Of a stretch of 64,000 nucleotides of DNA, positions 40,053 to 50,239 are shown piece by piece. Each line of letters opens with the position of its first letter. The first letter of the stretch is position 1. The stretch lies in NCBI GenBank assembly GCA_030220185.1, contig JASPKZ010003419.1:689501-753500 (forward strand), read 5' to 3'. Below the pieces are notes generated by a model. The model worked only from the letters and a program-made list of their open reading frames with translations, had not been told where the DNA came from and did not search any database. Position numbers and translations under genes: made by a program. The stretch is from Diploptera punctata. Its lineage: Eukaryota > Arthropoda > Insecta > Blattodea > Blaberidae.

Positions 40053-40055
<3 letters not shown>
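39165..40055 (-). pseudogene. LINE-K RT C-terminal region
   Basis: Minus-strand open frame with SKTQIMSNGPENPIKVDGMD, VSEYIYLGQLLSFHQKVEKE, VLPTLLYGCQTWNLTAKLK, MERKILGITLKDRISNTTLQ and a shifted GRPRRRWADI-like end. It is 5'-truncated in an AAT tract. The 3' region includes CCTGATATGTCCCTTTAGGG. Confidence 0.75.
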
Positions 40056-40103
<48 letters not shown>

Positions 40104-40107
40104 TCCA

Positions 40108-40451
40108 TCCATAGTAATTCTGCCCGAAGGCAGGTCCTTCACTGCAGTCATAGCATTTTCATGCTATGCTTGCAGCTTTACTAGGGAATTGTAGGTGTGG
40201 TAGCTTCCCGTTGCTTTCCACACCGGTGAAGGATGATGATGATAATGATAATGGTAAGGATGATAATGATAAGGATGATGGCCATATGATTTCGGGGACC
40301 GTTGGGGCTTAAAGTTTTCCTGACATTTGTCTTACAGGTGAGGAAAAACCCCGATAAAAACCTCACTCAGAAAAACTGCCCCGACCGGGGATCGAACCCG
40401 GGCCCGCTGCGTGACAAGGCAGCACGCTACGTCGAGACCACAGCGGTGGAC
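40108..40451 (-). mobile_element. SINE-1 copy 4 inserted in an AAT microsatellite
   Basis: Full-length minus copy. AATAATAAT sequence on both sides is compatible with insertion into the tract. Confidence 0.88.
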
Positions 40452-40486
40452 AATAATAATATAATGATAATAATATAATAATTATG

Positions 40487-40519
<33 letters not shown>

Positions 40520-40539
40520 GTAATATAAATATGATAAAT

Positions 40540-40860
40540 TATAAGAGAAACACCAATTAATATGTGTACCTTACACTGGATAATAATGAAGTCGAGGTTA
40601 GAGCAAATATAAATTCAGATATATTTTAAAAGTTGCCAATGTCCGGCAGCCCCTTATTTCTTGTGGTAGGGAATTCCAGTTGCGAGAAGTGAAGATAGTA
40701 TATGACATGGAGTGATGTGATGTCCTATGTTGCGGTATATTAAGCAAGAGACTATGTTGTGATCTTGTGTTTAAGTTATGGTTTGAGGATCATTACAGGG
40801 AATTAAAAAACAATGGGGGGAAAAATAAATATTTGTGTGTGTTGAATTTATTTAACAAAT
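40540..40860 (-). repeat. Probable LINE-I-like 3' UTR remnant
   Basis: GTCCGGCAGCCCCTTATTTC, then GTGGTAGGGAATTCCAGTTG, resembles the position and pattern of GACATAGGGTGGAAGGGAAT in LINE-I at 31780. Confidence 0.35.
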
Positions 40861-40889
40861 ACAAATGTAGCATGAAAGGTTAATTAACT

Positions 40890-41130
40890 CTACAAGATTC
40901 CATTGATATTTATATACAGTAGATGTTTAACGTGGGTTCCATTTGTGACACGGCACATGTTTATCCGAAAGGTCTTATACCATGCAAAATTTGGGGGGGG
41001 AGGGGGTATGCGAAGACATGTCCCGCGCCTTGGCCCAGAGCTACGGGACTTAGCTGGTTTGAGTCTCCACGGGGGAAGAAATTTTCTTACGGAATTTTCG
41101 GCCAGTATGGGACCGATGCCCACCCAGCAT
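40890..41130. other. Unassigned block with overlapping frames on both strands
   Basis: Frames of 77-95 codons overlap on both strands across a GGGGGGGGAGGGGG run. No motif is recognised. A decayed element is more likely than a gene. Confidence 0.3.
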
Positions 41131-41134
41131 CGTG

Positions 41135-41350
41135 GCTGACAGAATCAAAGAATACAAACAAAATTGCTTTGACCACATTCAAAGAATGGATCAAGAATGT
41201 ACGAATATAATAAAACAGTTATTCGCATATAAGCCAGTGGGTATAGAAATGTGGGACGGCCAAGAGCACGATGAAGAGATCATTTTTCTGCATGAGACCG
41301 GAACGAATCTTTTGCTGTTCAATCCGTGCAGAAGAAGAAGAAGAAGACGA
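41135..41350 (+). pseudogene. LINE-L 3' end
   Basis: DRIKEYKQNCFDHIQRMDQE is a typical C-terminal HIxRM block; the tail is (GAAGAA)n near 41335. Confidence 0.55.
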
Positions 41351-41447
41351 TATGTGTTGTGATCTTGTTTAAATAGTTTTTCGCTGGTTGAGTGAAATAT
41401 CTTTATCTCTGGCAGATTAAATAAATTATTTTTATATATTTACAGAT

Positions 41448-41690
41448 TTTCAATGTTTACACATCTTTCTGTGCCTAAAGTTTTATTTTCCTTCTCTACT
41501 CGTCTCTCTCCATCCACTCCATGTCCTCCAGTCCTCTTGTTTTCATTCCAGTTCTTATTTCTCGCATTCATGAGTTTCGAGGTCTTCCTTTCTTTCTTCT
41601 TCCAGGTGGACACCATTCCAATGTTTTTCTGGGTAACCTTCTTCTTGTGTTCCTCATATGTGCCCGTATCAATTTAACTGCTTATATCTT
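41448..41690 (-). pseudogene. LINE-M 3' ORF fragment
   Basis: The minus strand matches 51125-51260 (+): GNKNWNE, RTGGHGLDGERRVEK and TLGTERCVNI, plus upstream KKKERKTSKLM. Confidence 0.6.
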
Positions 41691-41714
41691 ATATAATCTA
41701 CTGTTGGATATTTA

Positions 41715-42050
41715 ATATATATGAATCAATGTTTGTTTGTTTGTTTGTTTGTTTGTTCGTATTCTATGCGCGGCCATACCGTTGATCCGATTTTGATGAG
41801 CTTTTTGAAAAATGTTCAGGAGATTCCCGGGATGAACATAGGCTATAAGAGAGTTGTGATATTCAACCCTTTCACCCCTAAAAATTGCCCTTTGTAGTGA
41901 AAAACGTGAAATAAAGTCCCTATTTTTTACGCTTAAATGGCTTATGCTGCCTAAACCATAACAAATACACAAAATTAATGTACACAGAATTGAACATCTC
42001 AAAAAACTCTACAACAAATTCCGCGACAACATTTGTTTATCTTCTATGGA
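41715..42050 (+). mobile_element. Helitron 5' fragment H8
   Basis: TGTTTGTTTGTTTGTTTGTT, GGCCATACCGTTGATCCGAT, TGTACACAGAATTGAACATC and GGATAACTCACAA match H1. It is cut at 42055 by a LINE fragment. Confidence 0.6.
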
Positions 42051-42055
42051 TAACT

Positions 42056-42365
42056 CACAACATGAGATGAGATTTTTAAGAAATATAGCAGGATATACTC
42101 TGCTGGATAAGAAAAGAAATGAATATATAAGAAAGGAACTAAATATTTTCAAACTTACAGACCGAATAATTAAATATAGGAACGCCTGGAAAGAACATAT
42201 TGATAGAATCCCAGAAGGAACATTTCCAAAATTATTGCTAAATTACAAACCGCACGGAAGGAGAAATGTTGGACGCCACACAGAAGATGGTCTGAACAAT
42301 TTTAACAATTCTAGCTTTCATGAAACTGGAACGAGCCAACAGGCTTAATCCCTGGATGATGATGA
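42056..42365 (+). pseudogene. LINE 3' fragment (LINE-D/F-like)
   Basis: Reads HEMRFLRNIAGYTLLDKKRN, RKELNIFKLTDRIIKYRNAW and GRRNVGR with a late frameshift and a (GAT)n tail. Confidence 0.65.
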
Positions 42366-42369
42366 TCAG

Positions 42370-42745
42370 AGATATAATTTTTTTGATTATACGAACAAAA
42401 AAGTAAAGAGTAAAGATTAAAGAAAATGGAATGTATGAGGAAGGAAATGAACCTGTGGTTTCATAAATACACTCGAGATGTAAATAATTTAAAAACCCGG
42501 AATTTGTGAATGCACTTTGACATGCGTAAAGTTATCACTTTCGCTAAGTCGGTGCTGTCCAGTGACTGTACTTTCCATAAAACCGCGTGTCAGTGTGGTC
42601 AGGGTTCAATGACGAATTTCCCTTTCAGTGTCAAACTCTTCAATCACTACACGATTATATTAAATCTGTTCCGTACATCCTAGATCAACTGAAATGGTTG
42701 CAACATGGCTGTCCGGGACCAACACTGCCAATAACAAACTGTTAT
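42370..42745. other. No recognised feature
   Basis: The stretch directly before LINE-A (42480-42745) is probably repeat but has no other copy here. Confidence 0.35.
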
Positions 42746-42749
42746 TTTG

Positions 42750-43640
42750 GAAAGTCACAAATGGGTTAAAGCAAAGAGATACTCTATATGCCCTACTATT
42801 TAATTTTGTTCTAGAGCATGCCATCAAATCTTTAGAGGATGAAGAACACCTACAACTCAATGGTATTAATAAGCTGTTAGTTTATGTTGATGATGTAGTA
42901 CTATTGGGCGATAGCGGGGAGATACTAAGGGACAACACGCACACTCAATTGAGTAACACTAAGAAATTGGGACTGGAAGTAAATATCAATAAAACTAAAT
43001 ATATGTTCACACATAGGAATACATTAGATAAAGGAAATGGATGGCTATGATAAATTAAGAAAATTTTGAGGAAGTGGCTGAATTCAAATTCCTAGGAACA
43101 ATAATCACAAATAGGAATGAGATGCACAAAATTAAACATAGGTTCAATTCCCTTTCAAAAAACGTTAAGCTGAAAATATATAAAACTATTATTCTACCAG
43201 TTATATTATATGGATGTGAAACATGGACTCTTACTTTAAGGGAGGAAAGAAAATTACGACTATTTGAGAATAAAGTTATTAGGACATATTTTTGGACCAA
43301 ATAGAGGTAAACAGACGGATGAATAGAGAACGCTACATAACTATAAGCTACAATGATCCTATAGGAAACCAAGATATAATAAGAACAGTTAAGTTTCGCT
43401 GACTGCGATGGGTAGGACGTGGCACGAATGGGGAATGAAAGACGTTCATAGAAGCTTCTTGTAGGAAAACTAAAGGAAAAACTCCCAATTTGCAAACCAA
43501 GAATGAGGTGGGAGAATAACATTAACCGTGATTTGAGAAAGTACATTATACAGGAGATACGGATTAGCTCAGGATAATATGGAGAGTTTATGTCCGCATG
43601 GCCGTGAACCTACGGGTTCGTGGTACCAGGAGTTAGTTAC
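42750..43640 (+). pseudogene. LINE-A reverse transcriptase with YVDD
   Basis: Reads NGLKQRDTLYALLFNFVLEH, LLVYVDDVVLLGD (42893-42904 is YVDD; the 2.7-kb copy has YADD), KLGLEVNINKTKYMFTHRN, a stop at 43048-43050, then EFKFLGTIITNRNEMHK and thumb blocks, ending in ATRVNLRV-like sequence and the 3' UTR. A 27-bp in-family deletion follows HRFNS. Dead copy. Confidence 0.78.
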
Positions 43641-43644
43641 AGAA

Positions 43645-43790
43645 CAGAAACTAACAAATGTATTGCAATGCAAAACAAACTCAATAGGTTTGTATGGTAA
43701 TGAATAAATTGGCACATGTGCACCTCTTTGTGGCTCGAATAATGTCCACACGATATTCAACTTCACGCCAGGTGAACCCTTGTAAGGGTT
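43645..43790 (-). pseudogene. Tc1/mariner-like transposase C-terminal fragment
   Basis: The minus strand reads FTWREVEYRVDIIRATKRCT, clearly like WHEIEYRLDIVRATNGAH at 29.4 kb. Confidence 0.55.
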
Positions 43791-44104
43791 CGACAAGCAC
43801 CGACGACCTTTCGACATAAAACAGCCAGATCCACAACAGGAGTTCTGTAGACTAAAGCCGGAATTCAAGAACCCGTGTCTCCATGGTTAATCATGTAGGC
43901 CATGCAGAACCTACTCTAACTGGCTCACTCTATTCAACATCAAGAGATAACATATTTATTTAAAATAAGATTCCGGGAACAATTGAACTGGCTCAACATC
44001 ATGTCATAACAACATATTTATTAAAAAATGTTTCTGGGAACAATTGAAAGATGAGAGGCTCAGATTCCGGAAGACGGAGATGACATGGCCTAGACAGCTT
44101 GGTT

Positions 44105-44385
44105 CTTAAATACCGGGGTAAGTTGTTTGTTTTCCCTCACTGCATGTGTATTTTCGAACCTCCATTTCGATTGAAAGAATTACATTGGATCAGAAACCCC
44201 CAAGGGCACAGGGAAAGAAGCAGACCGATACAGACATGGAAGAGAACCATCCTTGAAGACATTGCAAAGGAGGGGAAAACCTGGAGAGAAGTGAAAAATT
44301 TGGCTCAGAACAGAATCCGTTGGTACGCTTTGTGGATGCCCTATGCTCCTGATAGGAGATAAAGGCGATGATGATGATAAAATTC
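44105..44385 (+). pseudogene. LINE-O C-terminal fragment
   Basis: RNPQGHRERSRPIQTWKRTI and GKTWREVKNLAQNRIRWYAL, then TAA and a (GATGAT)n tail. This type of C-terminus is common in RTE-like LINEs. Confidence 0.65.
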
Positions 44386-44774
44386 AACAATTATACCTGT
44401 TGACTACCCCAGCGACATGACTGTGCACCACTTGTTGTTATTAATGAGAAATTATGTAATTTCATTGTTGTCAAGCTATGCTCGGCCACTGGAAGAATGA
44501 GAACCCAAAAGGCCACTGTGCCTTTATCCTAGACTGTTTGATGATGATTCTTATGATTACAATAGTAAAACTGTGATGATACGTTTAACTGAAAGAAAAT
44601 TCTATGAATGTGGGGAAAGTTGAGATGATAATGGCAATTTTTCACATTCCTGTAATTTGGCTCCTTCTTGAAGGTCAATGAAAGTGTCTGCTGCACACAC
44701 TTCAACATGTGATACGTTTTCGCGAAACTACAATCAAAACATCACAGTTTTCACGTTCCAGGAATTCTTCTTCT
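44386..44774. other. No recognised feature
   Basis: No frame or repeat match apart from GATGATGATTC simple sequence. Confidence 0.4.
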
Positions 44775-44985
44775 TCTTATTATTATTATTATTCTCTGGC
44801 GGCACTATGGCCCTGGGGTCGACTCAGCCTCTAACGGAAATGAGTACCAGACGTTTGTTCTGGGGGTAAAGGCGGCCGTCACGCAGGGCTGACAACCCGG
44901 TTGACATAAAGTGCCGAGTGTCTAGAAAAAGTGGGAGTCTTAACCTCCCACTACCCCAAGGGCCTTCGGGTCTGTTGTGGGATTA
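44775..44985 (+). mobile_element. SINE-3 body without head
   Basis: TGGCGGCACTATGGCCCTGG to ACTACCCCAAGGGCCTTCGG matches the reverse complement of 26975-27190. Confidence 0.75.
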
Positions 44986-44999
44986 ATTTACTTCTATCT

Positions 45000-45725
45000 A
45001 TCTATCTTCGGGTTTTTACAGCTGCTGCCGTCTTCCCGTGCCAAACCTCCAAAGCCTACGGTCTTGGGCATCTTCGATGCTTAGCCCTCTACCTTGCATT
45101 ACTGTCTTCATGTTTTCCTTCCATGTTAACCTTGGTCTAACTCTTTTCTTCTTTCTGCTCGGATGCCATTCATATAGTTGCTTCGGCCATCGCTCACCTT
45201 CCATTCTTAAGACATGTCCTAACCACTTTAATTCCTTCTCCTCAATTCTTTCAATTATGTTTTCTTCTGCTTCCATTATGTTTCTAATTTGTGACACGTT
45301 CTAATTTAGACTTTCTGGCACTTCTTCGTAAATAATCCATTTCTAGAGCTATTAGTCTATTCTTGTAGTACTTATTGATTGTCCATACCTCACTTCCATA
45401 CATTGCAACATATTCCACTAATGTTTTACCAATATATTTTTACCAATATATCTTTCCAAATATGCTTATCCCACCATATGGAATTTAATGATGATATTAT
45501 TTTGCTACTCAATTCAATTCTATGTTTTATGTTCTCTTTGCCTATACCTTCAATGTTATCCATAATTATTCCCAAATATTTAGTTTGTTTCACTTGCTTT
45601 ATTTGGATTCCTTCTTCCAATATTAAATGTTCTCTTTCATTGCTATTTATTGCCAGATATTCTGTTTTTTGTAAATTTACTGTGAGACCCCATGATTCAT
45701 ATGTGTTTTTCAACCTTTTTATCAT
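45000..45725 (-). pseudogene. LINE-P RT C-terminal region
   Basis: The minus strand reads TYESWGLTVNLQKTEYLAIN, QIKQVKQTKYLGIIMDNIEG, then a frameshift, then MSQIRNIMEAEENIIERIEE, LKWLGHVLRMEGERWPKQL and VRPRLTWKE. It resembles 62640-63568. The 3' end matches 10380. Confidence 0.7.
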
Positions 45726-45734
45726 GGATTACTT

Positions 45735-45930
45735 TACTTTACTTTATTATTATTCTTATTCATAATTTGTAGGATTTTCATCCTGTTTATTTCCAAAATC
45801 ACTCCTCGGAGGAAGACGTATTGGATGTGAATGCACTGTCTATCCATCTCTTGGCTAGTCTTTCTCTTGTTCTTCTCCTATCCATTGGTCTATCTTATTT
45901 AGCTCTTTCTGCAAGTCCCAAAGATCAAGC
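45735..45930 (-). mobile_element. LINE-B 3' end fragment
   Basis: Antisense of the LINE-B end at 1480-1655, including ATTTCCAAAATCACTCCTCG. Confidence 0.7.
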
Positions 45931-45959
45931 CTCGGTTCCAGGAAATACATTTTCAAAAA

Positions 45960-46485
45960 TAATGTCATTAAATTATGTGTCAACCAATTAAATTATAACG
46001 GTGAATGGTGAACTGTGAACGATGAACAGTGAACGATGAATAGTGAACGATGAACTGTGAACGATGAACTGTGAACGGTGAACTGTGAACGATGAACAAT
46101 TAACGATGAACGATCCAATTAAACTAATTAACTCACCGCCACTATCGAATCCGAATAATATAGCTCACACATCCGTAACTTGAGCTAATGTTACTCATTT
46201 ATTCCCTGAATAATTAAAAAATAACATGTCATTAAATTATGTGACAACCAATTAAATTATAACGGTGAATGGTGAACGGTGAACAATGAACGGTGAACGA
46301 TGAACAGTGAACGATAAACAGTGAACGATAAACAGTGAACGATGAACAGTGAACGATGAACAATTAACGATGAACGATCCAATTAAACTAATTAACTCAC
46401 CGCCACTATCGAATCCGAATGATATAGCTCACACCTCCGTAACTTGAGCTAATGTTACTCATTTATTCCCTGAATAATTCACCTC
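45960..46485. repeat. Duplicated block containing a (GTGAACGATGAACA)n minisatellite
   Basis: ATGTCATTAAATTATGTG occurs near 45962 and 46226, so a block of about 263 bp is tandemly duplicated. Each copy holds about 8-11 imperfect units of the 14-bp minisatellite followed by a LINE-A 3' end piece (CTCACCGCCACTATCGAATC). The two copies differ in unit number and sequence. Confidence 0.8.
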
Positions 46486-46560
46486 CTAAAAATCATAGTT
46501 AATGTTATTCTCCCACCTCATTCTACTGGCAGCTTTCCTTGTTTCCTAACAAGATCTTTC
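46396..46560 (-). pseudogene. LINE-A 3' end, decayed
   Basis: Minus-strand LINE-A terminus (CACCGCCACTATCGAATCCG, then TTATTCTCCCACCTCATTCT). Its outer part is included in the 263-bp duplication. Confidence 0.55.
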
Positions 46561-46574
46561 TGTACCGTACATTA

Positions 46575-46705
46575 CTGTGGTCTAGTGATAATGTCCTTGC
46601 CTGAGAGACAGAGGTTCCGGGTACGATACCCGGTCGGGACAAGTTTCATGCGTGAAATTTTGTTCAGGGTTTTTGCTCACATTAAAAAAATAGGTCAAAA
46701 TAGTT
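46575..46705 (+). repeat. tRNA-like SINE head
   Basis: TGTGGTCTAGTGATAATGTC (A box) and GGGTACGATACCCGGTCGGG (B box with one change), then a short body. Confidence 0.5.
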
Positions 46706-46713
46706 CGAATAGA

Positions 46714-47013
46714 CCAACCTCATGGGCTAGTGGTCAGCGTTTCTGACTACAGTTCATGAGGTCCCGGTTTCGATTCCCGGTCAAACCATAGGAATTTTTC
46801 CTCGAAGGAATTATTCCTGTGGTTGCCCATGGTCTGGAATTTAGGTTAAGAACTCTCCTGGCGCTTCATTATCATTTATCCCACATCATATCATTGGGGT
46901 AACGTAATTCCTCCGTCTTCCAGGTGCCCCAACTAAGAAATGGATTATAATTCCGCCAATGCTAGGGGAAAAACCCAAAAATGTCATAAAAGACAACCTG
47001 GTGGCATTACACA
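46714..47013 (+). mobile_element. SINE-2, best copy
   Basis: The head CATGGGCTAGTGGTCAGCG with CGGTTTCGATTCCCGGTCAA is tRNA-like. The body includes CCTGTGGTTGCCCATGGTCT, GCGCTTCATTATCATTTATC and AAAGACAACCTGGTGGCATT. Confidence 0.8.
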
Positions 47014-47164
47014 AAAAAAATAGTTCGAATATCAGTTGATCATCAAAATCATCTATAGGTAACTGACGTAACAATTGCAACAAAATAAAATAATATTTTA
47101 ATTTTTTTATCTTCAGATAATAGGACATTACTTTTTCTGTTCAAAACACTTACATAGGTTTCGA

Positions 47165-47760
47165 TATTTTTAATAGAAAATATGGAGTTTCTCATCATCA
47201 TCATCATCATCATCATCATAGTACATTCACGAATATAGGTCATTTGTTGACCTGTTTCGGCTTCAAGAGAAACACCATCCAAACGTCTTTTGAGTGGACG
47301 TCCTGGTCTTCTTCTTCCTGCAGGTTGATATCTTAACATTTGTTTGGGTATCGTGTGATCTTCCATTCGACGAACATGTTGCATCCATCTTGACTTATAA
47401 TCAGAAATGTTTTCTAAAGATTCCATGTGTAATTCTTCTAACATGTCTTCATTTTATTTCTGATCTAGTAGTGTGTACCTGTTTCGGCTTCAAGAGAAAC
47501 ACCATCCAAAAGTCTTTTGAGTGGACGTCCTGGTCTTCTTCCTGCAGGTTGATATCTTAACATTTGTTTGGGTATCGTGTGATCTTCCATTCGACGAACA
47601 TGTTGCATCCATCTTGACTTATAATCAGAAATGTTTTCTAAAGTTTCCATGTGTAATTCTTCTAACATGTCTTCATTTTATTTGTGATCTAGTAGTGTGT
47701 ATCCTGCAGTCCTCCGAAGGTTTCTCATTTCAGCAGATCTAAGTCTCTGTATGGAGTTTC
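47165..47760 (-). pseudogene. LINE-Q C-terminal region with 227-bp tandem duplication
   Basis: The minus strand encodes LEELHMESLENISDYKSRWM, QHVRRMEDHTIPKQMLRYQP and GRPLKRRLDGVSLEAETGQQ twice. The unit starts at 47250 and again at 47477. The downstream copy ends in (ATG)n. A single-copy relative is at 60315-60720. Confidence 0.8.
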
Positions 47761-47939
47761 TACCTAAAAATTTTAATTAAAATGCATGATTTTATATCGG
47801 TAACTGACGTCATTCAGTATGACAATATATTTTACAGAGTGGCAGTAAAATAATAATATCTATGAAGTTTTCCATTTTATTTCAACAAGCAATTGTGAAT
47901 GTAGTATATATGAGGAGTTACAAAATACTTTTATTATCT

Positions 47940-48395
47940 ACTATCCTCAAACCTCATTTTTGGCCTATTTACCGGGCACTTTACCTCTGATTTTCCTACG
48001 AGAAGCTCCCATGTCCATCTTCCATTTCCCATTCATGCCTCATGTTCTACCCATCGCAGTCTGCGAGACTTTATTTAATATATCTGGATTCCCATAGATA
48101 TCATGTAACTCATTGTTATGTAGTGTTCTCCATTCACCTTTCTGTTCATCTCTTTTGGGTCCAATAATTTTGCTAAGCACTTTCTTCTCAAACACCAGCA
48201 ATATTTTTTCCTCTCTTGAATAAAGGATCCATGTTTCGCATCCATATAAATGGGAAAATTACAGTTTTATATTTTTTTAATTTAACATTTTTTTAGAGAA
48301 GTTGGGAAGACAAGAGTCCCTGTAATGTATAATAACATGCATTTCCGGAAATGAGCCTATGTTTAATTTGTTTCTACACCTCAATCCTGTTTATA
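47940..48395 (-). pseudogene. LINE-A 3' region
   Basis: Minus-strand thumb and C-terminal blocks with many substitutions; the extreme 3' end is missing. Confidence 0.65.
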
Positions 48396-49224
48396 AATAA
48401 TTCAAATAACTAAGAACAATAATCACAAACAGGAAAGAGGTGCAGAAAGAAATTGTACTGCAAAGCATCATCTATGTTCTGTTTACTTTTTGCAAGTTTG
48501 AATCACCCTGTATATCCAAAAGAAAGTTTCGATAGAATAACAACATTGTAGCAGAATTATGGAGACATTAAAAAAATTGGATGAAATTTTGATCAGATAT
48601 TTTACATTCAACAAGGTGCAGGCGTGGGAGTGAGCTCATCGCCTTGTCAAGTGCCGCCTCAGGGAAAGTCCGTAGGAAGTGCTGGTTCTTTTCCAAAAAT
48701 ACATTCACATATCGCTATAAACATAATCACCTTGTCTAATCTCACAGTGCGTGGATTATTTCATATCAGATAAGTAGGACTGTTGAAGAAGCACTTGTCA
48801 ATAGCATGGTTTCAATTCACTATGGCGTTGCCTACTTGAGACCTAGCAATACACCACTGTACATACTCTTCCTTGTTTGTGGAGACTGTATCATATTTAT
48901 TGTCCAAGATATGTTCTAGAGAAAGAGTTCATTTTTACCTTCAGGAAGTTCTGTGTTTTAAAATGCTATACAGTCGATGAAATTTAGGCCCAATTGGTCC
49001 CTACCCATAAGGAGGAGGGGGAGAAAAATGGTGAAAAAAGTGTCGAACCCACAGTTTTCGAGGTCTGTGGTCTGATTGGTTACATTGGCGATGACATTTT
49101 AGCTTAAGTGACTCTTAGTGCCCTTAAGGGTTGCGGGGATGAGAAGGGGTTAGAAATAATATTTTAAAATGAGACCAAGATTAATGTCGAATCGGTACCT
49201 ACTTAAGTTAAATAGATATCTATT
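48396..49224. other. No recognised gene
   Basis: Around 49050-49110 GTCGAACCCACAGTTTTCG and GGTTACATTGGCG vaguely recall a tRNA-type head, too weak to call. Confidence 0.4.
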
Positions 49225-49545
49225 CTATTCTGTAATTCTACCCGAGGGCAGGTCTTTCAGTGTTATCATAGCATTTTCATGCTATGCTTTGCAGCTTTAC
49301 TAGGGAATTATAGGTATGGTAGCTTCCCGTTGCTTTCCACACCGGTGAAGGATGATGATGATAAGGATGATGATGATGGCCGGATGATTTTCGGGGACAG
49401 TTCGGCCCTAAGCTTCCTGACATTTGTCTTACAGGTGAGGAAAAACCCCGAAAAAACCTCACTCAGGAACCAGTCGCGATCGGGAATCGAACCCTGCCCC
49501 TTTGCGTGACAAGACAGCACGCTATCTCGAGACCACAGACAAATA
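49225..49545 (-). mobile_element. SINE-1 copy 5
   Basis: Minus copy with extra substitutions (AGTCGCGATCGGGAATCGAA in the B-box region), so probably older than copies 1-4. Confidence 0.8.
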
Positions 49546-49734
49546 GATATATATATATATATATATATATGCAGATAAGTAGATAGAGTTTTATTCTCAG
49601 GAACATTTTTAATGACAATATTTCACTTTATAGCGGTAACGCTTTATTGTTTGGATGGTATAATTAAGTTTTGATAATTAGCAATGAATGTCACGAAAAC
49701 AAACATTAACGCCTAAACCGGCGGTTATATATAA

Positions 49735-49766
<32 letters not shown>

Positions 49767-49800
49767 CATGAACATAACCGTTTTAGGCCAATGTGATATG
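49546..49800. repeat. Relative of palindrome 2 spacer flanked by TA tracts
   Basis: TTTCACTTTATAGCGGTAAC and TAGCAATGAATG match 33825-33890. No tRNA-like arm is present. Confidence 0.5.
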
Positions 49801-49867
49801 TAACGGTAAACCTAACAAAGATAGTCTTGACCATTCCAGCGATGTTTTGGTCTTCCTTGGTCCCTAT

Positions 49868-50235
49868 GTCCAGTTGTTTTATATATAAAGGAATGTTTGA
49901 ATGATTGTCCTATAGACTTCTAAACCGCTGAACCTATCGTCATGAAAATTTATACATACAGGTTTTCTGCTACAGTGAGCGTTTAGCCGCTATCTATTAA
50001 GTTCTAAAACCATTAGGTTAGTTCACCTGAAACAAAAATTTTAAAATCGCTCTACAGGTCACAATTTTCGACGTTTAACAGCGAAACTCAGTACATCGTA
50101 CTAAAATTAACACAGGTAGGTGTTGTCCAAAAATCTGTGAAATTCGACTATTATAATTGGTAGTTTATCTGAAACCCGAAATTAAAAATAGACTCTAGTG
50201 ATCGCCATGTTTGGTTCGTCGCAATGTATAGGCCT
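49868..50235 (+). mobile_element. Helitron H9
   Basis: Body blocks (TTCTAAACCGCTGAACC, CGAAACTCAGTACATCG, GTTTGGTTCGTCGCAATGTA) match H7 and 23.8 kb. The 3' hairpin/CTAG is missing. Confidence 0.55.
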
Positions 50236-50239
50236 ATAA

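Noticed and set aside
39413..40108. 231-codon minus-strand frame starting with a poly-Ile run
   Set aside because: The start is an AAT microsatellite; only the LINE-K part from about 40055 down has meaning, and it is a pseudogene.
40890..41210. Overlapping frames containing Gly/Pro runs
   Set aside because: Three competing frames on two strands, a G-run and no homology signal; not called as a gene.
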